A DNA stretch of 64,000 nt, from contig CM026432.1 of assembly GCA_014871385.1 (NCBI GenBank), positions 3,312,150 to 3,376,149 on the forward strand. The letters run 5' to 3'. Position 1 is the first letter of the stretch, and every line of letters starts with the position of its first letter. This stretch comes from Ceratodon purpureus (lineage: Eukaryota; Streptophyta; Bryopsida; Pseudoditrichales; Ditrichaceae). The translations under genes were made by a program, and so were the position numbers. Below, in pieces: positions 1-11,920 of this stretch. Below the pieces are notes generated by a model, which was not told the DNA's origin, did not search any database, and saw only the letters and a program-made list of their open reading frames with translations.

Positions 1-488
1 TATCAAATACAGCTTCAAAAATGTATATAATTTTTTTTTAAAAACAATATTAAAATTTAAGTGTCTTTTAAATTAAACAAATGTTCAATAAACAACTCTT
101 AATATCAAAAATATTTTCAAATTTATTATATGAAATTATTATTTTTAAAACAATTATACACCACTATAATGAATCTTCGTTTATTTAAAAAAATTAAGTA
201 AATAATGATCATCTTGCTTTGCATTTGGAAAAGAGACAAAAATAGCAACTTATATGAAATTTGGAACTTAATTACTAATTAAATAAAGATAAATAATATA
301 CTAGATATGATTTTTTATTAAAAAATTATAGTTATTACTAAGTAATTTCTATAATAAATACATTATCAAATCATCCAAAGTCCAAAACCAAGTCATTATA
401 GACATTAGAAAGTACGTCTCAACAATCATCACAACAAGTGTTATAAAAAACACATGAGAAAACTAGATTATTTTTATTCAAGTAGATG

Positions 489-529
<41 letters not shown>

Positions 530-1497
530 CATTCACCTCTATTTTGATATGTACATATTAGAGTTTTAAAACCTTTATAGTGACTTTTTTTATGTTAATT
601 GATTAAAATAAATTCTAATAAAATTTAAATTAAAAATAAATTATCTAAAACTAGCAATATCACTAGTTTCTTTGCATAACCTAACTTTTTTGCAGAGATA
701 TAAATAAAAATAATGTAATTAGCATTATTTATAATCTTCACATTTAGAAATTTTACTTAAAAAATTAAATAAAAGAATAATTTTATTTAAAGTTGCATTA
801 GCATGAAAGTTATAAATCAACAAAAAATATAGTAGTATAAAAAATATATATATATATATACAAAAAAATTGCACAACTCTTTGTAGTAACATGCGGATGT
901 ATGATTTTATTCTTCATTGCAAGTTTCAACAACGTCAAATTTATTACAGAATAATACATTTAGAAAGTTAATGAAGAGGATTTTAAAACTTTTTCAAAAA
1001 TAGAAAAGTAAAATACCTACACTGATACAAGTAATCTTGCTTCTTTCAAGTTCTAAAAGTTTTGCGTTTATTGAATATTTCAATCAATAAAATATTTTCG
1101 CTAGCTTTCTTTATATAATTTCCGAGAAGTTCGACCATGCACAATGCCATGGTGGAGTATAAGGCGGTGACGGAGGATTTGCAATAGGTGGGAACCAATC
1201 GCAAATTTGGGTCCAAAATAATATAATGTACAGTACCTTGGCTTTCAGGTAGTGTGGTGTCCTTGATTGGAAGTGGGGTGTATCTTGGTTTTGGAGTAAT
1301 AGGTGTTCTTAGTAATGGAGTGTCCTTAGATGACTTACCCACACACCTGCTGGAGACAAGTAGTGGAGCCGGCATTTACCGTCCTTCATAGAATTTGATG
1401 TAACTCTGGATGGTCAACGGCAATTTCGGGTGGGAAATGTGAGTTGATTGATAATTTAAGTTGATGAGGAATCAATTTGCAATTGTGGGTATGAATG
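1..1497. other. AT-rich gene-free DNA with (TA)n tract
   Basis: I see no coding region here. The sequence is very AT-rich with many A/T homopolymers. A pure (TA)n run of about 40 bases lies at 489-527 and a shorter one near 845-860. Open frames on the minus strand at 1.0-1.6 kb show no recognisable protein. Confidence 0.6.
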
Positions 1498-2370
1498 TAA
1501 GTTAGTGAGCAACAATCAAAATTCTTTGAAGTGGAGGTTTGGGTAGCAGCTGGTATAGAGAACCGCCGACCGGCGCCGCAAATTGCTGTAGTTATTCTGC
1601 ACAACACTCACAACGAAGAAGGGGAATTGATTCCCACAAAGTATGAAAGGTTGTCATGGGTAAGAATTAATCCTGGGAGTATTGGGGCTTGTGCTAGAGA
1701 TGCTCGACGCCATAGAGGTGATGACATGAGAGGATCCTACAAAGCTCAAATAGTTGATTATAGATTCAAAGTTGATGGCCGCAAGGTTGTCATCAAGAAG
1801 CCAGAACTACAATCCGTGTTGGTGAGGCATGCTTATCACAAGCATCAAGTGCTCCTGGATCCACAAATTGGTTAGAAGCTAAACCGCCATAAACTAGGTC
1901 CTATGGCAATGCGAGAGCAACTTGCCTGCCTGTGCGCCATCGTTGCAGGCTACAAAGTGACAAGTGTTGGTAAGAAAAGCTCCATGAAACATCTTAAATT
2001 CCAGAGAGATCAAGCTATACACGAGGTAGAGGCAATTTTGAAAGACAGTTATAAGCTTCAGGAAGAAGCATTGGCTGTCCAAGACGATCTATTGAAGACA
2101 GTGATTAAATTGAAAGAAGGTCTTTTTGGTAGTGGCGAAACAATGAGTGCGGTGTAAGACGAGTATAATGCAACTGTTGAAGCGGCAAAGGAGCTGAAGC
2201 GCAAAGGTAGCAACCGGTTGTCAGCTTAGAAGTGGCGTGAGGGACGAGACTTGTTGGAGAAGCTAATTGCTATGTCGGTACCAATGAATCCATATTGGTC
2301 TTTGAAGAGGATAAGTTGCCAAAGGCTGCCAAAGTTGTTGCACTAGCCCCAAGTGCCATTATCGTTGCTT
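1498..2370 (+). pseudogene. Decayed coding relic of uncertain family
   Basis: One plus-strand frame has protein-like composition over about 870 bases but is interrupted several times. It holds a stretch with the motif IGACARDARRHRGDDMRG followed by KAQIVDYRFKVDG, then a lysine/glutamate-rich segment that looks like a coiled coil (around 1975-2150). The wording is loosely reminiscent of plant SMC-hinge proteins of the GMI1/DMS3 type, but that is a tentative memory-based link. It could equally be a transposon-derived protein. The only start in the long first segment would be a GTG, so no intact gene model is supported. No neighbouring gene shares its strand and spacing. Confidence 0.4.
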
Positions 2371-3310
2371 AGGAGAAATTGCATAACCTTGAAAAAATTT
2401 CTTTTGACAGTGACCATATAAATGGTAATAATCCTTTTTTTCCGAATACCGATAAATGAATTTTGAAGCCAAAGCACTAGGCATCCGAAGACCCAAATTT
2501 CTCTCTTAAGCCATGGCTATTCTATATACGTAGAATTTTAATACTTTTTACAAAGTTGTTAATGATCTTGAACCATTGCATTGAACGGCACCTATTTTTG
2601 GGTGCTTTGCACGTTGGACAAAGAATTTTGCTTAGCGAGGTGTAGAGTCCTTGTGTTGGTTTGTGTACTCAGGAGTGGAGGCTGAGAATGTAGCAAACCT
2701 TTGTAATTTGCAAAAACTGAAAATTGGTCTGCAAGTTATTCAATGCCAGATAACTTGCAGACTAAGTTTTCGAAGATGACGACTAAAGTGTATGAAATAG
2801 GACCTTGACGCTTCCCTTTCACACTCTCAGTTATACTTTCATTCGCGACAACGTGCAACAACCGAAGATGGTATGGTACATGATGTTTCTTGTAATTTGG
2901 GGTAGTATGTTTGCATTTTGGATTCATTTGTATTATGATCGATTTGTTTTTGGTTTGATTTGTGTTGTAATTAAGTTATTATTGATTAATTTGCATTTTT
3001 ATAATTGTTGATTTGCAATTGTGTTAGAGTTTTTGTGTTTTTTATAGAAATTTTTAAATATCATTGATGTTGTGCACTTTAACCAAGTGGGCAATCAAAA
3101 GTGCGAGACGATCCTCCAATAAAAAAAATCTTCCATATTCATAGTACCATTGCATTGAACTTTCTTTGGTTTTTTTAGACAATACAACAATTAAAAACAT
3201 AGTACGATCAGCTAGTGCAGCGGAGGTCGCCTTCGAAGGCGCGCGCAAATGTGAATGTCTCTAGGAGGCAAGGTATGCTCTCGATTCGCATTCTCTTGAT
3301 TCTCCATTTT
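2371..3310. other. Intergenic DNA, no gene seen
   Basis: Short open frames occur on both strands but none has a recognisable motif, codon bias or splice pattern. The DNA becomes less AT-rich towards 3200. Confidence 0.5.
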
Positions 3311-3311
3311 T

Positions 3312-3830
3312 TTAATTCATGGCTCTCTAGCGTATGGCTTCTGCGCTAGACCGAGGATTCTGCATCCTTTCAGAGATGGAGAATTTGCCGCGCTTTGTGA
3401 CCATGGAGGTTAAGTCTCCGGCTTCTCTCGTTGCTTTTCAGCCGGCTTCTGACTCTTCGTCTCCTTCTCTCGTTGCTTTTCAGCCCGCTTCTGACTCTAC
3501 TCCTTAAGCTGTTGCTTTAAGGGAAATTCAAAGACAGTGTGGCGTGTGTTTTCAGACGTTTCCTTCGTATTTGTAGAGGTTTCCTCCATATCTGTCGGGT
3601 TGAACCAGTACGTGATGGCGTCCCGGTTCTCGGGCCTTGACTCCAAGATGGAGGGATTTGAATCCAAGATGAAATGATTGGTCGGCAGAATTGACCTTAA
3701 GATGCAAGGCTTAGACCTTAAGATGCAAGGTTTGGACGCCAAGATGCAAGGAGTGGAGTTGGAGGTGGACGCTGTTATGTTACTTTTGCAAGATGTGCGC
3801 CGCGAGTTGCAGGAAATAAAAACGAAGTAG
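3312..3830 (+). pseudogene. Decayed coiled-coil coding relic
   Basis: A plus-strand frame starting near the ATG at 3376 reads as protein-like but is broken in several places. It contains a tandem duplication of about 45 bases (roughly 3409-3500, repeated phrase LVAFQPASDS). Further on are three or more copies of a seven-residue phrase of the type GLDLKMQ (about 3640-3755), which would form a heptad-repeat coiled coil. The family is not recognised; a transposable-element structural protein is possible. No working gene is claimed. Confidence 0.4.
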
Positions 3831-4750
3831 TTGATTCTACGTACCAGTTGTAGCTGGTTATTTTTAAAAACAATAAAACACTCAACTTTCTACACTTTAT
3901 TTTATTTTTATTTTAAAAAAAAATATATATTTGAATTAATAATTGCATTTAATATTAAGTTTTATTCAAGATAATGATTTTTTTGGAAATAAAAATAAGT
4001 GAATTATATCTAAAAGTAAACAAAAATGTATGTATAATGTTATTTTTATTACATAATATCTACTTATAATCTATAATTTTTTTATACTAACATCTTTTAA
4101 TATATATAGTAACATATAATGTTTTTTGTTGAATTTAATTTATAACAATAATTTTATCTAACATTTTTTATAATAGAATATATCACAATAATTTTGAGAG
4201 AAATCATAATTGAAATTATTAAAACAAAGTGATATTAATCTTTAAAACATAATAAATACTAAATCAAAATTAAATTAAAATAATTATATACCTATTAATG
4301 GAATATCAAATTTAAACTCCAATATTTTTAAATATTCAAAATTCTTTTATTTTTAATAATTTATTTGTCTAATTTTAATATCTAATCCAGTTAATTTTGC
4401 ACTCAAATAATGGATATGACAATCTTCAAGGACTTGTTTCAATAATTTAATGAAAATTCATAAAAATTCATCATTTATTTATTTATTTATCTTAAACAAA
4501 GTATATAAAAGTATATATTGTGACAAGATTTTATGCAATATATGTATTATGTGAATAAGAATCGACCTAAATATGTATATAAAGTTTTGAAATTATGTAT
4601 TTTCTAAACATAATTTGAATTCGTGGATAAAAACTTTAACACAGTATGCGCTGTTAAAAAAGCCATGAATCACCCCCTTTACACAACATTCATGAATTCC
4701 CGATTTTTCCATAGAATTCCAAATATTCTAGTTTTATTCTTGTAAAGATA
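3831..4750. other. AT-rich gene-free DNA
   Basis: Very AT-rich, with no open frame worth calling, no repeat family recognised and no RNA gene seen. Confidence 0.6.
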
Positions 4751-5084
4751 TTTGCCAACGAATAAAACATACTAGTTTTTCCCATACATACCCAAAACAC
4801 TAACACTTGCAACACAAGCGATCATCACACAAGGAATCGAAGTACACACAAACTGCTGATCATTGGAAACTTGTGGGTCATGCACAAAAATTGCTAAAAG
4901 GTACGCCCTAGATGGCAGAAACATGGCAGAATGAGATGCTCGAACCTCAAGGAAACCAACCACTGGGGAGGGCCCAGATGGCCGCGCCCCGCACCAAAAG
5001 CTCTGCCCCGATCGGAGAAAAGGAGCGGAAACGGGTTGCGTGAGTGGCGAAAGAGAAATTTGGTTGGAGACCCTCCGAGACCAC

Positions 5085-5212
5085 CTTATCCATCCAATGC
5101 CATCACCAGGCTCGGCCCCCAATTCACCAACTGATCTCCATCTCGACATCCTCCTGGACCTGCCTGAAAGCTAGCAACACTGTGCGCAAATCTGAATCAC
5201 GACTGATATATG
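5085..5212 (+). promoter_or_regulatory. Possible CP12 promoter elements
   Basis: Upstream of the CP12 start there is an I-box-like CTTATC (reverse complement GATAAG) at 5085-5090 and a weak TATA-like TGATATATG at 5204-5212. GATAAG boxes are common in light-regulated plant promoters. The assignment rests on position and short motifs only. Confidence 0.25.
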
Positions 5213-5275
5213 TAATTGTAATCGAAGTCCCGTGTCTAGATCAGTGTAACTTGTGTCTAGAGTGGTTTAGAGTTG

Positions 5276-5310
5276 TCTAGATTTGTCTAGATTTGTCTAG
5301 ATTTGGCTAG
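5276..5310 (+). repeat. 10-bp tandem repeat in CP12 5' leader
   Basis: Three to four imperfect copies of TCTAGATTTG lie 25-60 bases before the CP12 start codon. They probably fall in the transcribed leader. Function unknown. Confidence 0.7.
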
Positions 5311-5334
5311 TTTGTCGAGATCAGACTGTGTTCG

Positions 5335-5697
5335 ATGGCGGCGGTGTCGATGATGGCAATGGCTGCAGCTAGCGCGGCGGTGTCGCCCATCTCGCAGGTG
5401 AGCTTCGGGCGCGTGCAGGGCGTGAGGTCGGCGAGCGTGAGGGGGACCGCGGGGGTGCGGATCGTGTGCATGGCGGCGCCCACGGGCTCCTCCGGGCCTG
5501 CGATCGACAGTGGGGACAAGGTGGCGGACAAGATTGAGGCAGCGCAGGAGGTTTGCGCCGGGGACGATCAGTCGGAGGCGTGCGCGACGGCGTGGGACGA
5601 CGTGGAGGCCGCGAAGAAGGAGAAGGTGTCGGACCCCCTGGAGGAGTTCTGCGAGGACAACCCCGAGGCTGATGAGTGCCGTGTTTACAAGGACTGA
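5335..5697 (+). CDS. CP12: Chloroplast CP12 protein (Calvin cycle redox linker)
   Basis: CP12 is a small, largely disordered chloroplast protein that in the dark bridges glyceraldehyde-3-phosphate dehydrogenase and phosphoribulokinase into an inactive complex through two redox-sensitive disulfides. The 120-residue intronless frame has a transit-peptide-like N-terminus rich in Ala, Ser and Arg (about residues 1-46, ending VRIVCMA). The mature part has both diagnostic cysteine pairs, Cys74/Cys83 and Cys106/Cys115, the central AWDDVEA motif at 86-92, and the C-terminal SDPLEEFCEDNPEADEC block that ends in YKD, the part that contacts GAPDH. The first ATG gives a length typical of the family. It stands alone on its strand. 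Nothing essential is missing, so this looks functional. Confidence 0.96.
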   Translation: MAAVSMMAMAAASAAVSPISQVSFGRVQGVRSASVRGTAGVRIVCMAAPTGSSGPAIDSGDKVADKIEAAQEVCAGDDQSEACATAWDDVEAAKKEKVSDPLEEFCEDNPEADECRVYKD

Positions 5698-7670
5698 GCA
5701 ATTCGTCGAGCAAATTGCTTGGAAATATTGTGAGTTTCTGTTTTGATGAATCTCTTTTGTACATTCCTTTGTTTCTCTGGTGACTTTGTGGGACAATTGG
5801 TTTGAGCAGTTTTGTCTCGGGCGAGCACATCTTTGGTGTCGTGGTTTCTGGGTTTCTTGAGAGACTAGCTGTACAAATTTCGAGCGAATGTCTGAGAGTA
5901 TTGTGACCGCAGCCTGATTTATGTCTGTGCTTTCGGAATACAGACCAGAATGTAATAATCTCTCATCGATGGTTCAACTGTCCATGTCTGACTTCGTTAG
6001 TGCGTGCGTTCCAAATTAGACGGGAGCTGCTTCAAGTCGTTTGCTGTTTCCGCTTCTTGTTGTAACCTTGTCATATACTTGTCTTTGAGGGTGCTTGTGT
6101 TTGTCTTACCCTTGTTATTTAGAACTTTTGTTGATTGTTCTGACTCTCCTGTTAGTTCAAAGACCCTATGTAACTCTTCGTGAAAACCTAAAATCTTCTT
6201 TTGATATTGTGACGATCCTGGCTAGTTGTAGTGGGTGTGGTCTTCTATGCCCTGTGAGTCTGTGTGTACTCTTTAGTTCTAATATACAAACTTGTAGGAT
6301 TTTGATTCTTTCATTTGATTCTGATCACTCGTGTTCTGTACTTCAGTGAAGGAAGGTGAAGGTGAAGTGACAATGCTAGTGTGATCCTTGGGGTGCTTCA
6401 TCAACCTGCATTTTCAAGCAACTGTAATGTAGAGTCAGTACTGTAGTATCCTTATTGATTTAGTGCTGCAACTGGATCTGAAGTAAGTGGCTTCCTGTTC
6501 CGGTTATGTATGATTGTCTCTATATTGTTCCCTTAAAATTTGAAGCACAAATTGTACTTTGTAACGCCTCCGTGTCACCCTTTTCCACATCGCCATTTGG
6601 AATTGTGTGATGTCATTCTAGTGCAGGAATATGACTCTTATTCTAGGGCGTCTCCTTCGTCAATTATTCCTGGTGTGCTTCTTTTACAAATACATTCCTT
6701 TCCTTCTGTGCAGTCAGACACAAATTCGTATCAAAATAATCTAAGGAATCACACTCTCTTATTGTCCTGCTTGTGGAAGTCCTCTCGTGCGTTTACAGAA
6801 ACATGAGAGCACATGTGTGCAGCTAGTGCATCAATTATCAACACAGCTGCTGTGACCTGCTACGCCAAATATCAATGGTGGAAGTGAATTGGTTTCTGGT
6901 CATAGGTAAATGTTATGATAGCAGATTAGGTTGGAAATACTGCTGTTTGGAATGACTTTCAGACATCAGCTACATAGGAAGCTGTCTACCATAGTTGCCA
7001 TTGTTTTCTAGATGGATTATTTTCCAGCTCTTGCTCTGCACAATATGCTAGCCTTCAAACATCCTACATCTCCATGTTTGTTGCTGGGACCATTCCTTGT
7101 GTAGGAGAAAGGTTTACCGATTACCAGCCACTATTGCCTTGAATCTGAATCGTTCTTGGCTTTTATTGTAGCACATTTTCAGATTCTTGTTTGTTTCCAG
7201 CTTGAATCATAAATTGGTGATATGATTTATTTTGATGTATTATAAATGCAAAGCTTATTACCAAAAATACCTCTAACTTTTCAAAGTTGATTGCGTGAAG
7301 AAAATGTTCAACTACATATGGTGCATTATGTGCATCCAATATATCACTGTGATAGATTTTCCGTTTACGTGCAACCAATATATTATTGTGATAGATTCTC
7401 CATTTAATATCAATATTTATCTTTCTTTTAATAAAACGTGTATAGTAAAACAATGAACCTTTGTCCCTCATCATTTTTTTTAGCATTTCTACTTCCATAT
7501 CTAGAATTGGAAGGTTTTTGGGGTTATATCTTTAGAACTTTGGGGATGCTAAAATTCTTGATCTTTTATACATAATTTTTTCTCCAATCATCCATTGTGG
7601 ATAGCCTTCACTCCGGATAATACACGGAGTTGGGACCAAAAGGAAGAAATAGGAGCATGGATTGACATGA
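5698..7670. other. CP12 3' flank and gene-poor DNA
   Basis: The first few hundred bases are likely CP12 3' UTR. Beyond that I see no full gene. One short plus-strand segment near 6765-6836 reads CPACGSPLVRLQKHESTC in one frame, a zinc-ribbon-like phrase. It follows a good intron-acceptor-like tract ending gtgcag near 6714, but a stop interrupts that frame between the acceptor and the phrase. It may be a leftover last exon. A 44-base imperfect tandem duplication lies at about 7315-7410. Confidence 0.4.
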
Positions 7671-7674
7671 GGGA

Positions 7675-8165
7675 CGGGGAGCATAAACTAAAATGAGCTG
7701 AGATTGATAGTATGGCCACACCATAGGGCTAACTTAGTAGGAAAGTAATTGATAGTAGGGCCACATTGGGCTGCTTAGAAAAATGGGACATGGATTTGAT
7801 GGCATGACAACATTGGAAGGCTCAACTTGATTTAGTCGTCTAAATTTAGCAATATTGAATTGAAAAAGTGATTGATAGGAGGGCCCCACTATAGGACTCA
7901 ATATAGTAGGAAATGGATTGATAGTAGGGCCACACTAGGCCGCTCAGTCTAGTACAACCATCTAAATTAGTTTGGAATGTTATATGCAAGGATGTCTTCT
8001 TCCTTCTAGCCACTCTAGTAGTTCAAACAAACTAAAATTACTTCTCAAATTTCCAAGAAATTGACTTAATAAGATGTTTTTTGTGATTCAACCTACTAGC
8101 TAGTCAAATGTGGGCTCTATATGAAGAAGAATTAAAAGTGGAAAGTGGAGTGATAGGGCCACTTT
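7675..8165. repeat. Degenerate tandem repeat, GATTGATAGTAGGGCCACA type
   Basis: Five or six diverged copies of a phrase like GATTGATAGTAGGGCCACA occur near 7706, 7747, 7794, 7869, 7915 and 8147, some followed by a shared CATCTAAATT-type tail. Spacing is irregular (about 40-75 bases, then a gap). This is an eroded minisatellite or a run of element ends. Confidence 0.6.
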
Positions 8166-10550
8166 AAAAAATCAATTAAAAATAAAGGAGACTAAGGACA
8201 CTCTAGATGATAGTAATGAAGCGCAATGATATATGTGTTTTTTTAAATTTTAGTTCATTTTTGAATATTTTTGGAAAAAAATAAGATAACAATATCTTCT
8301 TTCCTATTTTAAAAACACATGTTTAATCTCTAAATCTTTAACTACGTATCCTTTAAAAACACTCTAAAATTTCCATTTCCAATGAAAAAATCAAAATCCA
8401 ACGCTCAAAATATAGTTTGATACTTCTTCATGGAGAAAAAAAAAAAAAAAAAACTTCCCTACCCCTAAGGGTGGGTAGGCGGGACATCCCTTTACAGGGC
8501 AACTTTTATTACCTTCCTCACCAAATTTCATTCTCAATCAGCCCATTCTCAATTCAAACCTAATCAAATCTGTACACTCTCTTGTGATTCCAAATTACCA
8601 GTGTAGACACATAGTGCTTTTCACCAAAGAATTCTCAATCAACACACTACTTACAATATAGTAGTGTATGACAAAACAATCCAAATAATAGAGAAAAGTT
8701 TGTCTTAAAATTGACAATACAAGATCAAACACAAAATAGTTTGAGTCTCCAGAAATCTTCTCATCCCTTGAATGTTGGTGTAGTAAAGTAAGAAAAATCC
8801 AGAGGTAAAGGACCTCACCTGTCTCCATAAACACAACCAAAACCACAGTTAGGATTATGTTTGTAGACAAGGTGTCAACAGCCCTTTACAGCTTGTTATT
8901 GCAATCACAAGAAAAATCAAACCCTACACCAAACATATAAATCAAAGGGAGAGATGAAAGAGTCTAATTGCAATCTTAAATTAGAGGACCTGACTAGTAG
9001 TTCCACCAGACTCAGCCATGTTGCACTTTGCTTCAGCTCCACACCACCATATACCAAAACTTCACAAGCTCTAAAAATCTCTCACACACATGTAGCAAAC
9101 TAGATTTACTTTCAAAGCAGACAAGTAAACAGATGCATATGGCAAAGAAACTCCCAAGGTTTTGTACCCTCAAAAAAGTCTCTAGAGATTCACTTGTTTG
9201 TTATATGGACAGGAATAGCCTCGCTAGTCCAATCATCTCTGACCCTTAGATGAAGGTTAACCTAGATCAAATCGTCACAAATTAGTGACTTGCTAGACTA
9301 AAGTTAAAGCTTGTAGTAAGCCCCAAGTAAAGTAAGCTTCAAGTTTGGAGTAACTACCAGTAAGCCATGTGTAAGGGAGGTGGGTGGGTTTCACTAATTT
9401 ACACCTTATTCAGCATATCATGCCATAATAAAGTGACTATGTAATTGCTTGCAAAGTTTTACAAGTAATGTGCAAATTTATTTTGCAAGCCTACATAACT
9501 GAAGAGTGCAACTTCTGTCTGAATCATTGTAATAAAAACCTTATTTAGAAAATAAATTCTAAATTAAATACGGATATAAGATCTTCCCAATATTTAAAAA
9601 AGAAAAAAAGAAAAAAAAGAAAAAACGAACATAATGCCATGTGAGAACAAGCCTTTAGGTAGTTATGGGACTTATGGAAGTAAAAAAAACATATTGGTAC
9701 TTAGGAAGGTAGGAAGGAAATCCTTTCTACTTTTCCATTTTTTTCATGGAGAGTTTGGTCTTAATAAAATTAGCGGATTTGGAGCGTTGAAAAGAAATTG
9801 TCTTCTAACAATAACTTCAGAATCTATTGTTGATCAAGATCATTGTTGTTTGTCTATAAATATGTATTCATCCCTCCAAGACCATCTAAAGATTACATAT
9901 TTAAATAATTTCTTTATCTTAAGTTAAAGAAGTGAAATACTCACGTTACTTTAGTGTGTAGAAGAAAAGTAATAAATTCTTCTTTACTTGTAGAAGGTAA
10001 ACAATCACTTTATCTTTATTTGTAGAGTAAATAAATAAAATTATCCTCGATAATTAAATTTTAAGTTTATGAACATGTTTCATTAAGTTTTCATAATATT
10101 TTTTTTTCTTCAAAATATGCTTGTCTAAAGTTTTAAAGAACCATAATTTGCTATATTATGAATTTCATTTTTCCTTTTGTATTTTATTTTAGAATTATTT
10201 TAGACTTAGTTGTTTTTCAAAGTACATTATGATAATAATTATTACAAGAGTAAATTTTTGGGTATTTAATGTATAAAGATTTATAAATTTTAAAAATATA
10301 AATTCAAAAATAATTTAAAGAATGTAAGGATCTTCTTATTTTTCATGCTAATCCACATTGATTATTATTGTTATAATAATTACTATGTTAGATATTTTTA
10401 TTTTAAATGAAAAAACCATTAGAAAGGTATAACACTCATGTAAATAAATCACTAAAATGAACTCTATATTTTAATGCACAAATTAATCTACAAATTGATG
10501 CATAAAATAATGCACAATTTAATGGAAAAATTAGTGCACAATTTAATTGC
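8166..10550. other. AT-rich gene-free DNA with A-tract and GC hairpin
   Basis: No gene is supported. An A-run of about 19 bases near 8437-8455 is followed by a GC-rich hairpin (CCTACCC ... GGGTAGG, 7-bp stem, about 8459-8481). A minus-strand ATG at 9019 opens a 12-codon frame only. Confidence 0.5.
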
Positions 10551-10689
10551 TTAATTAATAAAAAAATAATGCTTGAATAGAAGAAGTTCTGTGATGAAAG
10601 AAGGCAAACTATGGTGAATAGGCCCTTTGAAGAGGCAACTTGAAGTGAAGAAGAACCCACATCGTAGTGCTCGCACGCTGGAACCTCCG

Positions 10690-10934
10690 ACGCACTTACA
10701 TAAATCAATGTATTTGTTTCCGTTTGGAATCACCTTGAGACGGGTGGCGCGCTCAAATGACTCTGTTGAGAGGCTCCAACTTGACATGTTCAGTGCATAG
10801 AACAACTTATACAACAGTTGGAAATATTCTGCGCCGCCAATATTCGAGATGTCCACGGTCTTCACTAGAGCTCCAATTGCACTCAAAAACTCATCCAGTT
10901 CTTGCTTCAAGAGAGCACTGTCAAGTCTCTTCAT
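10690..10934 (-). pseudogene. Possible orphan first exon, unrecognised protein
   Basis: A minus-strand ATG at 10934 begins a protein-like segment of about 80 residues (MKRLDSALLKQELDEF..., with ...GGAEYFQLLYKLFYALN in the middle). Just after the phrase NKYID the DNA carries a strong donor-like GTAAGT, so this could be exon 1 of a gene. I find no convincing following exon to the left; downstream DNA is AT-rich and repetitive. I call it a gene fragment or captured exon of unknown family. The alternative is a chance open frame, which its composition argues against. Confidence 0.35.
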
Positions 10935-11619
10935 CTCTACGTATAAAACGAAGAGGCATCAAAAGGTAAATGTAAAATGTAAGGGAAAGAAAAAGCTTAA
11001 AGTGAAAAGGCATGTTGTTGTAAAGAGGTATTATTCAATGAAGAGGCACTAAGAAATAAAAGGCTAAAAAATATTAATTTCTTATAAGGTTATTAAGAAT
11101 GAAAACATTCCTTCTAAATCATTTTTTTATAAATTATGTTATTTATCATTAGCATTATTCAAGTTTCATTTTAAAATATGTGTTTGTTTATTTGAAGCTT
11201 TATAGAAATTAATTTGAAGATTTATATTTCATTAAAAGATTTTTTTTCATTATTTGAAAGTTAATTGTTTCTTTCTTTTGACAAAGATGGCACCAATTCA
11301 AACATTTGGTAAAATATTTCAATTCAATTAAAATTTTGGTTTAAGTTTTTTTCTTTGAACTTGTGTTATTTAAGATGTCTCATTGATATGCTTAGTTTTA
11401 GAAATGATATTTTAATTCCTCACCAAATCAATGAGGTGATGAAATGTACATTTTTCCTAAACCTTTAAGCACTTTGATTATCACAAATATAAAGAGTTAT
11501 TGAACTCATGTCTCTTGGTTGATTGATAGAGAAGATATCATTGGCATATTGTGCCATGACCATATTGTGTAGATTGGAAGATTAATAATAAGTTTTGATA
11601 TCATTGTAAAAGTTTTTTT

Positions 11620-11920
11620 GACATTATCCAAGCCGTGTATCCAGCCTTTGATGCCCAAAAAGTATACTTTGCAAACACATTTGATTCGTAGAGGAACACA
11701 AAAAATTTCATTGCAATCAGAATAAAACTTAGAAATTTTTGAAGTGCAAGTAGAATATTTCCCTGTAATTTCTAAAGGCAGTTTTGGTAATAGTGGGTCA
11801 TATGGATGGACCCTTTGCCACATCATAGATATTGGATGAGATATGTTAAGTCCGAATGAAAAATGATGATTGAATGTAAAACAATTAGAAATGAAGACAA
11901 CTCTTCTAGATGGAAACAAT
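11620..11920. repeat. Dispersed repeat, copy 1 (pairs with 35.46-35.94 kb)
   Basis: The phrase TTTGATGCCCAAAAAGTATA and following DNA recur in diverged form at 35,478-35,940. The shared tail around 11,740-11,880 includes GTTTTGGTAATAGTGGGTCA against GTTTTGAAAATACTGGGTCG. The copy here lacks about 200 bases present in the other. Family not identified. Confidence 0.65.

Noticed and set aside
7163-7498. A 111-residue minus-strand frame with a repeated YH..IL phrase
   Set aside because: The phrase comes from a 44-base tandem duplication in AT-rich DNA; there is no other protein signal.
8988-9019. Minus-strand ATG followed by MAESGGTTSQ and a possible donor
   Set aside because: Only ten codons, the donor is weak and no following exon could be found.
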